Below, one piece after another: positions 5,748 through 13,283 of a stretch of 14,712 bases of DNA (positions are counted from its first letter, which is position 1; every line of letters starts with the position of its first letter). The translations under genes were made by a program, and so were the position numbers. The notes beneath the pieces are model-generated. The model searched no databases and had not been told where the DNA came from. It saw only the letters and a list, made by a program, of their open reading frames with translations. The stretch covers positions 1 through 14,712 of the forward strand of contig JBGUXY010000006.1 in NCBI GenBank assembly GCA_045118335.1, given 5' to 3'. The DNA comes from W1P20-047 sp045118335 (GTDB taxonomy: Bacteria > Actinomycetota > Coriobacteriia > Coriobacteriales > Eggerthellaceae).

Positions 5748-6402
5748 ACTTGTGCTCAGAGAGCATCATGTTCACGAAATCGGTGAAGGTGTTGCAGAAA
5801 TACGTGGGGTTTTCGGCAGCCAAGACCTCACGGGGGAACATGCCCCACAGTGCTGCCACGGTCTGACAACCAGCTGCATTGCCGGCTGCGATGTCGAAGG
5901 GGCTATCGCCCACGTACAGACACTGCTCGGGTTGTAAGCCCAGGGCATGAGCGCCCATCACCAACGGATCGGGGTCGGGCTTGAACTTCGGGCAATCATC
6001 GGCGCCGATGCAGCACTGCAGGTAGGGCGTTGCACCCGCTATTGTAAGCCCGCGCCACGCCAGCCAATGCATCTTGCTGGTAACCACGCCCAGTAAAAAA
6101 CCAGCCCGTTGCAGTCGATCCAGGCCATCCAGCACATCGGGGAACGCAGGAGCCCCCTGGTCGTGGTGGGCATGGTTGTATTCCCGGTACACGCGCAACA
6201 ACTCGGCTTGCGCGGCGGGATCGTCCGAAAAATCTCGCACCTGTTCCGCCAGCGGCTGGCCAACCTTGTGCATCAACACTTCTTCGGGAAGCTCGCAGCC
6301 AAGAACCTGCCCCACAGCGTGCCGAAAACTCGCAAGGATAAGGTCGTAGGTGTCAACCAGCGTCCCGTCGTTGTCAAACAGAATTCCTCGAATACCGTCC
6401 AT
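5743..6402 (-). CDS. HAD-superfamily phosphatase (subfamily IA; phosphoglycolate phosphatase or PpaX-like)
   Basis: A 219-residue cytoplasmic phosphohydrolase with all four HAD motifs: D10-N-D12-G-T (motif I, nucleophile and general acid), VVTSK at 106-110 (motif II), K141 in FKPDPDP (motif III) and GDSPFD at 165-170 (motif IV, Mg2+ ligands). The helical cap between motifs I and II is typical of subfamily IA; similarity to PpaX-type pyrophosphatase or Gph is by pattern only and the substrate is not determinable. Start ATG at 6402 was chosen because GGAGG lies 10 nt upstream (6413-6417); an in-frame ATG at 6432 lacks a site. It lies 95 bp downstream of recQ on the same strand, so co-transcription is possible. 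A CATAAT hexamer in the gap may be a private -10. Confidence 0.88.
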   Translation of the reverse strand: MDGIRGILFDNDGTLVDTYDLILASFRHAVGQVLGCELPEEVLMHKVGQPLAEQVRDFSDDPAAQAELLRVYREYNHAHHDQGAPAFPDVLDGLDRLQRAGFLLGVVTSKMHWLAWRGLTIAGATPYLQCCIGADDCPKFKPDPDPLVMGAHALGLQPEQCLYVGDSPFDIAAGNAAGCQTVAALWGMFPREVLAAENPTYFCNTFTDFVNMMLSEHKS

Positions 6403-6497
6403 CACAGGCAAACCTCCACATTGAACATGCATGCTTCAATTATGCCACCTTCTACATGAACAGCTGAGTTTCGTTTTCGAGAAAGAACGCCTTTGCA

Positions 6498-8381
6498 CTA
6501 GCCTTGTTCCAAATGCCGAGTTATCACTCCCAGAAAGCGCTCGCCATAACGGGCGGCCTTGGTGGCTCCCACCCCCGACACGCGGAGGAATTCCGCCTCG
6601 TTGCAAGGCTTGCGAACGCTCATGTCGTTAAGCGTTGCATTGCTGAACACGATGTATGCCGGCACGCCCTCTTCGGTGGCTATTTCGAAGCGCAGCGCAC
6701 GCAGCTTCTCGAACAGTTCCCGATCGGCCTCTCCAAACTGCTCGGGCGCACCCAGCACATTACCTTCATCGCCAGAACCCGAAGCCCTCGTGCTTCGGAG
6801 TTCGGGCTTTGGTTTGGGTTTTTCCTTGGGAACCTTCAGCACCAGCTGCTGGCGCTCGCGCAAGAACTGGCCGCTTTCCTGCGTGAACAGAACAACCGGG
6901 TACTGCCCTTCCGCAAGCGAAAGAACGCCCCGCTCGATGAGCGCCTCCAACACGAAACGCACGTGCTTGGCAGAATCTTGCTCCATGATGCCGTAGGTGG
7001 AAAGAGCATCGAGCCCCCCACGCATGATATCGTCGGCCTTCGAACCGCGCAGGATGGCCACGATCTTGGTTTTTCCCAAGCGCAGATCGCGCTCGCCCAG
7101 CCGATACACGCAACTCACGATTTTCTGCGCGTCAACCGTGACATCGCGCTCGACGAATTCCGTCTCGCAGTTGCTGCACGACCCGCAAAAACCCGGTGCC
7201 TGCTCGCCGAAGTAGCGCAGGATGAAACCGCGTAGGCAATCTGTGGTCGTAGAGTAGAAGGTCATCTGACGCAGCCGTTCTCGAGCGCGCTTTAGCAGTT
7301 CGTTGCGCGTGGCCAAATCGAGCCCTTCACCCTCGATCGAGCTCCGCTCGAGCAAAAACTCGCAGGTGTGCACATCGCCCGGCGCGTAGAGCAGCACGCA
7401 GTCGGCTGGCTGTCCATCGCGCCCGGCCCGGCCCGCCTCTTGGTAGTAGCTTTCCAAGTCGAGTGGCATGTTGTAGTGCACCACGAAGCTCACGTTGCTC
7501 TTGTCGATACCCATGCCGAATGCACTGGTGGCCACCACCACGTTCACGCGATCGCATACGAAATCGTCCTGATTTATCCGGCGCTGCTCATCGGCTAGGC
7601 CCGCATGGTAGCTTGTTGCAAAAACACCCTGATCGCACAGGTATTCGCTTACCTCGTCCACCGCACGGCGCGACGAGCAGTACACGATGCCGCTTTCCCC
7701 TTCGTGCTCGCGGCAGATGTCCAGCAGCTCACGCTTCTTGTTGGCTGGACGCCGTGTTTCGAAATGCAGGTTGGGCCTGTCGAAGCTGGCAACCACCCGC
7801 AGCGGATTGCGCAGCTGCAGCACGTGGGCGATATCGTCGCGCACCACGGCCGTGGCAGTCGCCGTGAAGGCGCCCACCACCGGACGAGATGGCAGCATCT
7901 CCAGGAAGTCGTTGATCTGCGTATACTCCGGCCGGAAGTCTTGCCCCCACTGCGAGATGCAATGGGCTTCGTCAATCGCCACGAACGTTGGCGCGCAGCT
8001 TGCGCTAAACGCGCGGAACGCGTCGTTTGCCAGGCGTTCGGGCGAAACGTAGAGCAGCTTGCAAACGCCCTTCTCAACCTCACGCAGCACTTCGTCGCGC
8101 GCCTGGGAGCTTAACGCGCTGTTGAGGAAAGCAGCGGGCACCCCCGCCTGCAGCAAAGACTCCACCTGGTCTTTCATAAGCGAGATGAGCGGCGAGACAA
8201 CCAGCGCATACCCCTTAAGACACAGCGCCGGCACTTGGAAGCATATGGACTTTCCCGCGCCCGTGGGCATCACGGCAAGCACATCGCGACCGCTAAGCAG
8301 CGCATCCACGATATCGCCTTGGTTCGGCCTGAAGCTGTCGTAGCCGAAATATGCCCGAAGCGCCTCTTCTGGCTGCACCAT
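6498..8381 (-). CDS. recQ: ATP-dependent DNA helicase RecQ
   Basis: A 627-residue 3'-5' DNA helicase of recombination repair. Seen in order: motif 0 FGYDSFRPNQ (12-21), Walker A MPTGAGKS (38-45), DEAH at 137-140 within DEAHCISQWGQDFRPEY (the aromatic-rich loop), TATAT motif III, SGIVYCSSRR and VATSAFGMGIDKSNV (motifs IV-V), QEAGRAGRDGQPADC (motif VI), an RQC zinc site (C in CLRGFILRYFGE, then CGSCSNC), winged-helix region, a short Lys/Pro linker, and a C-terminal HRDC domain (FEKLRALRFEIATEEGVPAYIVFSNATL). Full-length compared with about 610 residues for E. coli RecQ. Start ATG at 8381 is favoured by a GAGGA site about 9 nt upstream; the in-frame start at 8420 has none at proper spacing. The HAD gene follows. 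Confidence 0.97.
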   Translation of the reverse strand: MVQPEEALRAYFGYDSFRPNQGDIVDALLSGRDVLAVMPTGAGKSICFQVPALCLKGYALVVSPLISLMKDQVESLLQAGVPAAFLNSALSSQARDEVLREVEKGVCKLLYVSPERLANDAFRAFSASCAPTFVAIDEAHCISQWGQDFRPEYTQINDFLEMLPSRPVVGAFTATATAVVRDDIAHVLQLRNPLRVVASFDRPNLHFETRRPANKKRELLDICREHEGESGIVYCSSRRAVDEVSEYLCDQGVFATSYHAGLADEQRRINQDDFVCDRVNVVVATSAFGMGIDKSNVSFVVHYNMPLDLESYYQEAGRAGRDGQPADCVLLYAPGDVHTCEFLLERSSIEGEGLDLATRNELLKRARERLRQMTFYSTTTDCLRGFILRYFGEQAPGFCGSCSNCETEFVERDVTVDAQKIVSCVYRLGERDLRLGKTKIVAILRGSKADDIMRGGLDALSTYGIMEQDSAKHVRFVLEALIERGVLSLAEGQYPVVLFTQESGQFLRERQQLVLKVPKEKPKPKPELRSTRASGSGDEGNVLGAPEQFGEADRELFEKLRALRFEIATEEGVPAYIVFSNATLNDMSVRKPCNEAEFLRVSGVGATKAARYGERFLGVITRHLEQG

Positions 8382-8603
8382 GCACGTCTTCCTCTTCGCC
8401 GTCAAACTTACAACACCCATCCTACCATGCGCGTTTTCCCCAACAATCCATTTGCCCAGGTAGCCCGTTTTCGCAGACCAAACCTAACCAAAATCCAACG
8501 CGCGACCAAGATTTCAGCAGGCCACAACAAAGGACCGCCCGTTGTCATGCATACACTTGATCGCCTCAAGAAAGGCGACATTCACAACCTTACTTTTGCG
8601 CTA

Positions 8604-8635
8604 AAACCAAGAGGGATTGGACGCCAATCTGGTTT
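8604..8635. promoter_or_regulatory. Inverted repeat upstream of the GH2 gene, candidate operator
   Basis: GATTGG (8615-8620) and CCAATC (8624-8629) are perfect 6-bp arms around ACG, flanked by AAACCA (8604-8609) and TGGTTT (8630-8635), also exact complements with a 5-nt offset on one side. Located 125-155 bp before the GH2 start. Size and symmetry fit a repressor operator or a hairpin; no regulator gene is next to it. Confidence 0.35.
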
Positions 8636-8708
8636 CGAATACCGCAGCCGAAGCTACGGGGGCATCGACTGCGAGCATTATCCAGACGTGGTACCATCCT
8701 TTTGAAGT

Positions 8709-8733
8709 CATAAGAGGGGAGCTCCTTCTTATG
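8709..8733. repeat. Short palindromic intergenic repeat, copy 3 (best hairpin)
   Basis: CATAAGA (8709-8715) pairs with TCTTATG (8727-8733), and the stem continues through GGGG opposite TCCT (G-T wobbles at both ends) to a 3-nt loop, 11 paired positions in all. The overall plan (CATAA, G-rich, AGC, CCTT, TATG) is like copies near 1943 and 5721. It lies 26 bp before the GH2 start and would be in its leader. Confidence 0.5.
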
Positions 8734-8759
8734 GCGCCGCACGAGATAGGACAACAGTC

Positions 8760-10808
8760 ATGCTCGACTTGAAGCGAATCCTGGCCAGCAAGCCCCAAGA
8801 ACACGAACCGCAACCATTCGAGCCGCTTGCAACGCCTTGGAGCGAAGCGCTCGACCCGGAAAGCGTGCTGCCCGAGCATCCCAGACCCCAATTCGCCCGC
8901 AGCAGCTACCTTGCCTTGCATGGGCGATGGGAATATGCGATTACGCCCGCATGGATAACGCCGTCCATCGCCCGGGCAGGCGATGCGCCCGAGCGCTTCA
9001 ACGGAAGCATACTCGTGCCGTTTTCCCCTGAGGCGCCTCTTTCGGGAGTCGAGCGGCAGCTGCAGCCCGGTGAGCTCCTATGGTACAGGCTCCGCTTCGA
9101 GGTGGCACGCCCGCCACACATCGCCGTATCCGCCGAAACGTTTTCGCTGCCCGCAATCGTTAGCGCATTTGGCTCGATGCTTGCCATCAAGGCGGGCCAG
9201 CGCTGCCTGCTGCATTTCGACGGCGTGGATCACGCATGCGCTTTCTGGGTGAACGGCATGCAAATGGCCGTGCACGAAGGGGCCTACCAACCTTTTTCCG
9301 TCGACATCACCGACGAGTTGAACTGGGGCGAAAACGAGCTGCTGGTGTGCGTGTCCGACCCTAGCGACACCGGTCCGCAGCTGCGCGGCAAGCAGAAGCT
9401 CCAACGGGGCAGCATCTGGTACACCGCGCAAAGCGGCATCTGGCAACCCGTGTGGATGGAAGCGGTTCCGCAAGTACGCGTGGAATCGCTACGTGTTTTG
9501 GCAGACATGCACGCAAACCTGACCATCGAAATCGAGACGAACCTGCCGGCTCCTGCATTCACTGCGCGGATCTTTCCCAGAAGCTGCACCAATGGGCTGG
9601 GCGAAGCGGAAGGCAACCTCGCTTTGCAGGCAGAAAGGAAAGAGCCCGAACTCGAAGCCCCAGCCATTGCCCCCTTCGCGCAAGCTCGCCCACAAGATTT
9701 TGGGCAAACGGCACGAAAGGCATCGGAAGAACGCGACCTCGTGCGAGTGACCGCGCGCATTGACCCGCAACGCCCCCGCTTGCAGACAGCACAGATTCAC
9801 GTCGACGACGTGCAGCTCTGGACGCCCGAGACCCCCCACCTCTACGCCATCGAAATCCGCTGCGGCGACGACAAGGTGCAGACGTATTGCGGGTTCCGCA
9901 CGGTTGAAGTTGGCCCCGACGACAAGGGCGTACCCCGGTTTAAGCTCAATGGCAAACCGTATTTCCTGCGCGGCGTTTTGGACCAAGGCTATTGGCCAGA
10001 AAGCATGATGACGCCACCTGCAGATGCAGCGCTCGTGCACGATATCGTCACCGTGAAAGATCTTGGCTTCAACATGCTGCGCAAGCACCTGAAAGTGGAA
10101 AACGGGCGATGGTACTGGCATTGCGATCGCCTTGGCATGCTCGTATGGCAAGACATGCCAAGCGGCGGCATGAATTACGATAGCTGGTACACAAGCCACC
10201 AGCCTACCTTGATACGAAGCTCGTGGACGCGTCAGCGCGATGACACGCCCCTTGGGCGCAAGCGGCTTTCCAGCAACGACCCCCGCATGCAACAAGAATG
10301 GACTGCCACGTGCCGCAATGCCGTGAAGCGGCTCTGCAACCATCCCTGCATCGTCACCTGGGTGCTGTTCAACGAGGGATGGGGGCAGTTCGACGCCCAC
10401 GCCGCCACGGACATGGTGCGCAAGCTCGACCCCACGCGACCCATCGACGCCACGAGCGGATGGTACGACCAGGCATGCGGCGACTACTGGAGCGTGCACA
10501 ACTACTTTCGCACACTCGCCGTGTGGCCCGACCAACACGCTTCTGCACCCCGCGCCTTCGTGATCAGCGAGTTCGGCGGTCTGACGCTGCACGTCACCGA
10601 CCACAGCGCGCTGGAGCTCTCTTATGGCTACAACAGCTTCGACGATCCCGCACAGTGGCGCACAGCCGTGCGCAACACGCTTGCCCAGGCTGACGCGCTG
10701 GAGGCAAAGGGGCTCGCCGGATTTGTGTATACCCAACTCAGCGACGTGGAAGAGGAAACGAACGGCCTGCTCACCTACGATCGCAAGGTAAACAAGCTCG
10801 CACGCTAG
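8760..10808 (+). CDS. Glycoside hydrolase family 2 enzyme (beta-galactosidase/beta-glucuronidase-like)
   Basis: A 682-residue retaining glycosidase with no signal peptide, so probably cytoplasmic. Domains: jelly-roll sugar-binding domain (about 45-225, beginning PRPQFARSSYLALHGRWEYAI), Ig-like domain (about 235-375) and TIM barrel (about 390-682, beginning KLNGKPYFLRGVLDQGYWPES). Catalytic acid/base is E539 in LFNEGWGQFD; nucleophile is E604 in VISEFGGL. The ending YTQLSDVEEETNGLLTYDRK is typical of one GH2 branch. Residues about 275-335 are a low-complexity Ala/Glu/Pro/Gln-rich insertion in the Ig-like domain. The substrate (galactoside, glucuronide, mannoside) cannot be read from sequence. 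No sugar transporter or regulator is adjacent. Start at 8760 has a modest AGGA about 8 nt upstream. Confident at family level only. Confidence 0.92.
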   Translation: MLDLKRILASKPQEHEPQPFEPLATPWSEALDPESVLPEHPRPQFARSSYLALHGRWEYAITPAWITPSIARAGDAPERFNGSILVPFSPEAPLSGVERQLQPGELLWYRLRFEVARPPHIAVSAETFSLPAIVSAFGSMLAIKAGQRCLLHFDGVDHACAFWVNGMQMAVHEGAYQPFSVDITDELNWGENELLVCVSDPSDTGPQLRGKQKLQRGSIWYTAQSGIWQPVWMEAVPQVRVESLRVLADMHANLTIEIETNLPAPAFTARIFPRSCTNGLGEAEGNLALQAERKEPELEAPAIAPFAQARPQDFGQTARKASEERDLVRVTARIDPQRPRLQTAQIHVDDVQLWTPETPHLYAIEIRCGDDKVQTYCGFRTVEVGPDDKGVPRFKLNGKPYFLRGVLDQGYWPESMMTPPADAALVHDIVTVKDLGFNMLRKHLKVENGRWYWHCDRLGMLVWQDMPSGGMNYDSWYTSHQPTLIRSSWTRQRDDTPLGRKRLSSNDPRMQQEWTATCRNAVKRLCNHPCIVTWVLFNEGWGQFDAHAATDMVRKLDPTRPIDATSGWYDQACGDYWSVHNYFRTLAVWPDQHASAPRAFVISEFGGLTLHVTDHSALELSYGYNSFDDPAQWRTAVRNTLAQADALEAKGLAGFVYTQLSDVEEETNGLLTYDRKVNKLAR

Positions 10809-10929
10809 AACCCAAAACCTCCCCCTTCGAGCCACAAGCTCCAGCTAAATTCCGCGAACGCCAACAATCGCGAGATGACGGCAGTAACCTCGACTGTTCC
10901 GACGTATACCAGAAGCAGGGACTGCCACG

Positions 10930-12015
10930 TTACGCTATCGCCTTGGCGAAGAAGTCGTCCACCTTATCCATCAGGCCCGGATCTGCAACGTTGGCCGCTC
11001 GTTTGTCAATGGATGCCGAAAACTGCTCGAGCGCAGGCTCCAGAGCATCCCCATCTAAGGATTCCTCGATTTCCGCCCGCTCTTGCACCAAACTGTCACC
11101 ATACATCTGCGCTTCGACAGTGTAAAAGTAGTCGGCATGCCCATCGCGACCCTCGGTGGACATGGTCACGTATTCCACACAGGGATTCGTGATCTGGTCG
11201 CGATGCGCGATGATGGCCGACCCGTCGTATCTGATCACGCTATCGCCCGTGCCGTGCACCACAAGAACGGGAATGTCTGACCGGTTGATGCCATCAACGG
11301 CAGACAGGTTGGCATACTCCCCCGCATACCGGCGGCTCACCAGCCATAACGTGGGATACTGCGTGTAGCCTGCTACCCCCACGGATGACACCACCGTGTC
11401 CTTGACGATGCCCCAAGGCGACTCGAAACCCGAAAGACTCACCACGGCGGCAACGTCATGATCCCAGTTCAACACAGCCGTTACCGCATAGCCACCCCAA
11501 CTGTGCCCCAACAGCACTACAGGCAAGCCGGCAAAGGGGGAATCGGGGCGCTGGGCGTCGGTTTCCACATACGTAAGCACTTGATCGAGCGTCACGGCAG
11601 ACTGGGCGAAGCTCATCGTGGAATCCCCATCGCTTTCGCCGCAACCGATGTTGTCATAGGCCAGCACCTTCCAGCCATTGTCAACCAGGTACATGATGAG
11701 CGCCAGGTAGTCCTGATGCTGCGAAAAGATGCCGTGGCTGAGCACCACCAGACCTTTGTCGTTGTTTTCGGGCCCATAGATGTAACCCTGCACATGGTAG
11801 CCTTCCGCCTGCAGGTCAACCGGCACCCGATTGTAATCGCTTGCGATATCGTCGTAGACCAGAAGCGTGGTGTACGGATCCGCTGGATAGCGTTGGAATG
11901 TCTGGCGCATCACGGCCTTGTCGCCAAAATACGAAGCGATGAAAAACACTGCAACCAACACGAGCGAAAACGCCAGCAAAACACGGCTGCGATTCCTTGC
12001 TTTTGCATGCTGCAC
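10930..12015 (-). CDS. Membrane-anchored alpha/beta hydrolase
   Basis: A 361-residue serine hydrolase of the alpha/beta fold. Residues 11-30 are a hydrophobic signal-anchor preceded by basic residues, so the catalytic domain likely faces outward. Seen: HGIFSQHQDY (94-103, oxyanion region), DNIGCGESDG, nucleophile elbow GHSWGG with S172, acid D258 in HGTGDSV and H293 in DGHAD: a complete triad in correct order. An esterase, lipase or peptidase role is possible; the substrate is unknown. The start is GTG at 12015; it has only a weak AAGG/GGAG site, and no in-frame ATG lies before the anchor, so GTG is preferred because it keeps the membrane segment. The gene is 113 bp downstream of the YdcF-like gene on the same strand and converges on the GH2 gene. 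No clear terminator is visible in the 121-bp gap. Confidence 0.87.
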   Translation of the reverse strand: MQHAKARNRSRVLLAFSLVLVAVFFIASYFGDKAVMRQTFQRYPADPYTTLLVYDDIASDYNRVPVDLQAEGYHVQGYIYGPENNDKGLVVLSHGIFSQHQDYLALIMYLVDNGWKVLAYDNIGCGESDGDSTMSFAQSAVTLDQVLTYVETDAQRPDSPFAGLPVVLLGHSWGGYAVTAVLNWDHDVAAVVSLSGFESPWGIVKDTVVSSVGVAGYTQYPTLWLVSRRYAGEYANLSAVDGINRSDIPVLVVHGTGDSVIRYDGSAIIAHRDQITNPCVEYVTMSTEGRDGHADYFYTVEAQMYGDSLVQERAEIEESLDGDALEPALEQFSASIDKRAANVADPGLMDKVDDFFAKAIA

Positions 12016-12128
12016 GACTCCACCTTCTTCACCTTCGCCACATCATGAGTCAGGCCAAATGGCTCTATGGCGCATAATTCATAGCACACATGATGCTCCA
12101 ACGCCACCCACGAGCCAGATGCCTGCTC

Positions 12129-12899
12129 TTACAGATTTCCGCGCAGGAGGTCTTTCGTTATGCCGAAGGATTCTCGCAGCAGGTTGTTTGGCAAGTACCA
12201 GGTATTTGAAGGAGCCGCTATCCCACATGCGTGCGCAATTCCCTGTTTTCGGGCAATATGCACGGCGCGGAAGACATGGAAGTTGTTGGTGACTATGCCC
12301 ACGCGGGCCGTTTCGGAATCGAAAAGCTGCATGCTATTGCGGATGTTTTGATACGTGGTGAGCGAGCGGTCCTCCACGATGATGCGGGAAGGGTCGAGGC
12401 CTCGGTTTTCCAGGTATTCCGCCATCCCGTGGGCTTCGGGGATGGATTCGTTGGGACCCTGGCCGCCTGACACGATGCAAATCGTTTCGGGGTTTGCCTG
12501 CAGGTAGTCGTATGCTTCGTCGAGCCGATAACGCAACACCGCACTCGGACCACTCTCGCGCACCTGAGCTCCCAGCACGATGACGTAATCAAGATTGTCT
12601 TCGCCTCGAGCACCGAAGGAGCCTAGCGCACAGCCCTGCGTCACGACCAACACGAGAAGCACCATGCAGGTTAAGGCCTGCACGAACCGCTTCAGAACCG
12701 CAGGCATTGCATCCCACAGCCCCACATGGACAACCAGACCAGCCGTGATGCACGCTGCACCAATCACGTACCACACCGCGAAGAACCACGTGCCCGATTG
12801 GACCATCATGACACTGACCCCATATACGAGGAACAGTATTCCAACTAGAACTAGAAACGCAGCCAACAAAACCCCTTTCAGGCTCACCATGAACAACAT
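12129..12899 (-). CDS. YdcF/SanA-like membrane protein with DUF218 domain
   Basis: A 256-residue membrane protein. Hydrophobic segments at about 6-32, 38-59 and 72-90 precede a DUF218 domain (about 104-240). Seen: DYVIVLGAQV (104-113) with the downstream SAVLRYRLDEAYDYL, SGGQG (144-148), EAHGMAEYLENRGLDPSRIIVEDRSLTTYQNIRNS, and VGIVTNNFHVFRAVHIARK, all hallmarks of the family. YdcF binds S-adenosylmethionine and SanA affects envelope permeability in Enterobacteria, but the biochemical role of most members is unknown; an envelope role fits the membrane segments. No good ribosome binding site precedes the ATG at 12899 or the nearby Met4 or Val5, so the exact start is uncertain. It may form a two-gene unit with the alpha/beta hydrolase. 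Confidence 0.85.
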   Translation of the reverse strand: MLFMVSLKGVLLAAFLVLVGILFLVYGVSVMMVQSGTWFFAVWYVIGAACITAGLVVHVGLWDAMPAVLKRFVQALTCMVLLVLVVTQGCALGSFGARGEDNLDYVIVLGAQVRESGPSAVLRYRLDEAYDYLQANPETICIVSGGQGPNESIPEAHGMAEYLENRGLDPSRIIVEDRSLTTYQNIRNSMQLFDSETARVGIVTNNFHVFRAVHIARKQGIAHACGIAAPSNTWYLPNNLLRESFGITKDLLRGNL

Positions 12900-13075
12900 C
12901 GTAACGCACCACGTCGAAACGGCCTCATTTTGTCACCAGCGCGCTGCCAAAGCGCAATGAGCATGTCAAAGCGTTTAACACGCTGCAGATGCGTGTAATC
13001 AGGCGTATCGAGGGAATGCGAGCCAAAAACCCTCGCCCAACATACCTAGGCGCATCTGGCGCATCCAGCATACCC

Positions 13076-13136
13076 AGGCGTGCCAAACCCCTTTACCTCG
13101 CCTGAGTGGACGAGTCGTTTGGCTTGGCACCTGCCT
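13076..13136. repeat. Inverted repeat upstream of the NiaP-like gene
   Basis: GCCAAAC (13082-13088) and GTTTGGC (13117-13123) are perfect arms, with CTCG (13097-13100) and CGAG (13111-13114) inside. Alternatively AGGCGTGCCAA (13076-13086) can pair with the segment 13124-13136 with a 2-nt bulge. The two pairings overlap and exclude each other. It lies upstream of the predicted promoter, so it is more likely a DNA site than a leader RNA for niaP. Confidence 0.4.
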
Positions 13137-13205
13137 ATGGCGCACCTGCATTGAGCCTTTTGGCCTGGCACTCTGGCACATTGGGGTAGTAACACGGGCG
13201 TAACA

Positions 13206-13234
13206 TTGGCGCGATATGGTATAGCGTTAATAAT
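13206..13234 (+). promoter_or_regulatory. Promoter of the NiaP-like transporter gene
   Basis: TTGGCG (13206-13211; four of six to TTGACA), a 17-bp spacer, and AATAAT (13229-13234; five of six to TATAAT). Transcription would start near 13241, 43 nt before the ATG. Confidence 0.6.
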
Positions 13235-13248
13235 CACATGAACCACCA

Positions 13249-13261
13249 CGCATGCAATGCG
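13249..13261. promoter_or_regulatory. Small palindrome at the NiaP-like transcription start, candidate operator
   Basis: CGCAT GCA ATGCG: perfect 5-bp arms around 3 bp, just after the predicted transcription start. The position suits a repressor site, but arms this short occur by chance. Confidence 0.25.
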
Positions 13262-13283
13262 AGGTTTCGGATAAGGGGTTTGG

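Larger units (their letters stand above)
8382..8759. other. 378-bp intergenic region between divergent recQ and the GH2 gene
   Basis: No credible gene. On the minus strand near recQ, TTGTTG and TAGGAT with a 16-bp spacer form a weak promoter that would start transcription inside the longer recQ frame, supporting the shorter start. Toward the GH2 gene there are a small hairpin (TCGCCT 8561-8566 with AGGCGA 8573-8578), a larger inverted repeat at 8604-8635 and a palindromic repeat copy at 8709-8733. I find no strong rightward promoter. Confidence 0.5.
12900..13283. other. 384-bp intergenic region between divergent YdcF-like and NiaP-like genes
   Basis: No credible gene. It contains an inverted repeat at 13076-13136, three TGGCAC motifs (13125-13130, 13166-13171, 13174-13179), a good rightward promoter at 13206-13234 and a small palindrome at 13249-13261. 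For the leftward gene, a TTGACA hexamer on the minus strand (12964-12969) has no matching -10 at proper distance. Confidence 0.5.

Noticed and set aside
9489..10835. 448-residue minus-strand frame opposite the GH2 gene
   Set aside because: Shadow of an intact GH2 frame with both catalytic residues; no ribosome site or known motif.
12961..12975. Leftward promoter for the YdcF-like gene from a perfect TTGACA on the minus strand
   Set aside because: No -10-like hexamer occurs 15-19 bp downstream; the bases there are CAGCGC-like.
13120..13180. Sigma-54 promoter suggested by TGGCAC motifs
   Set aside because: None of the three TGGCAC copies is followed at the required distance by a TTGC-type -12 element; nor are the decamer units.
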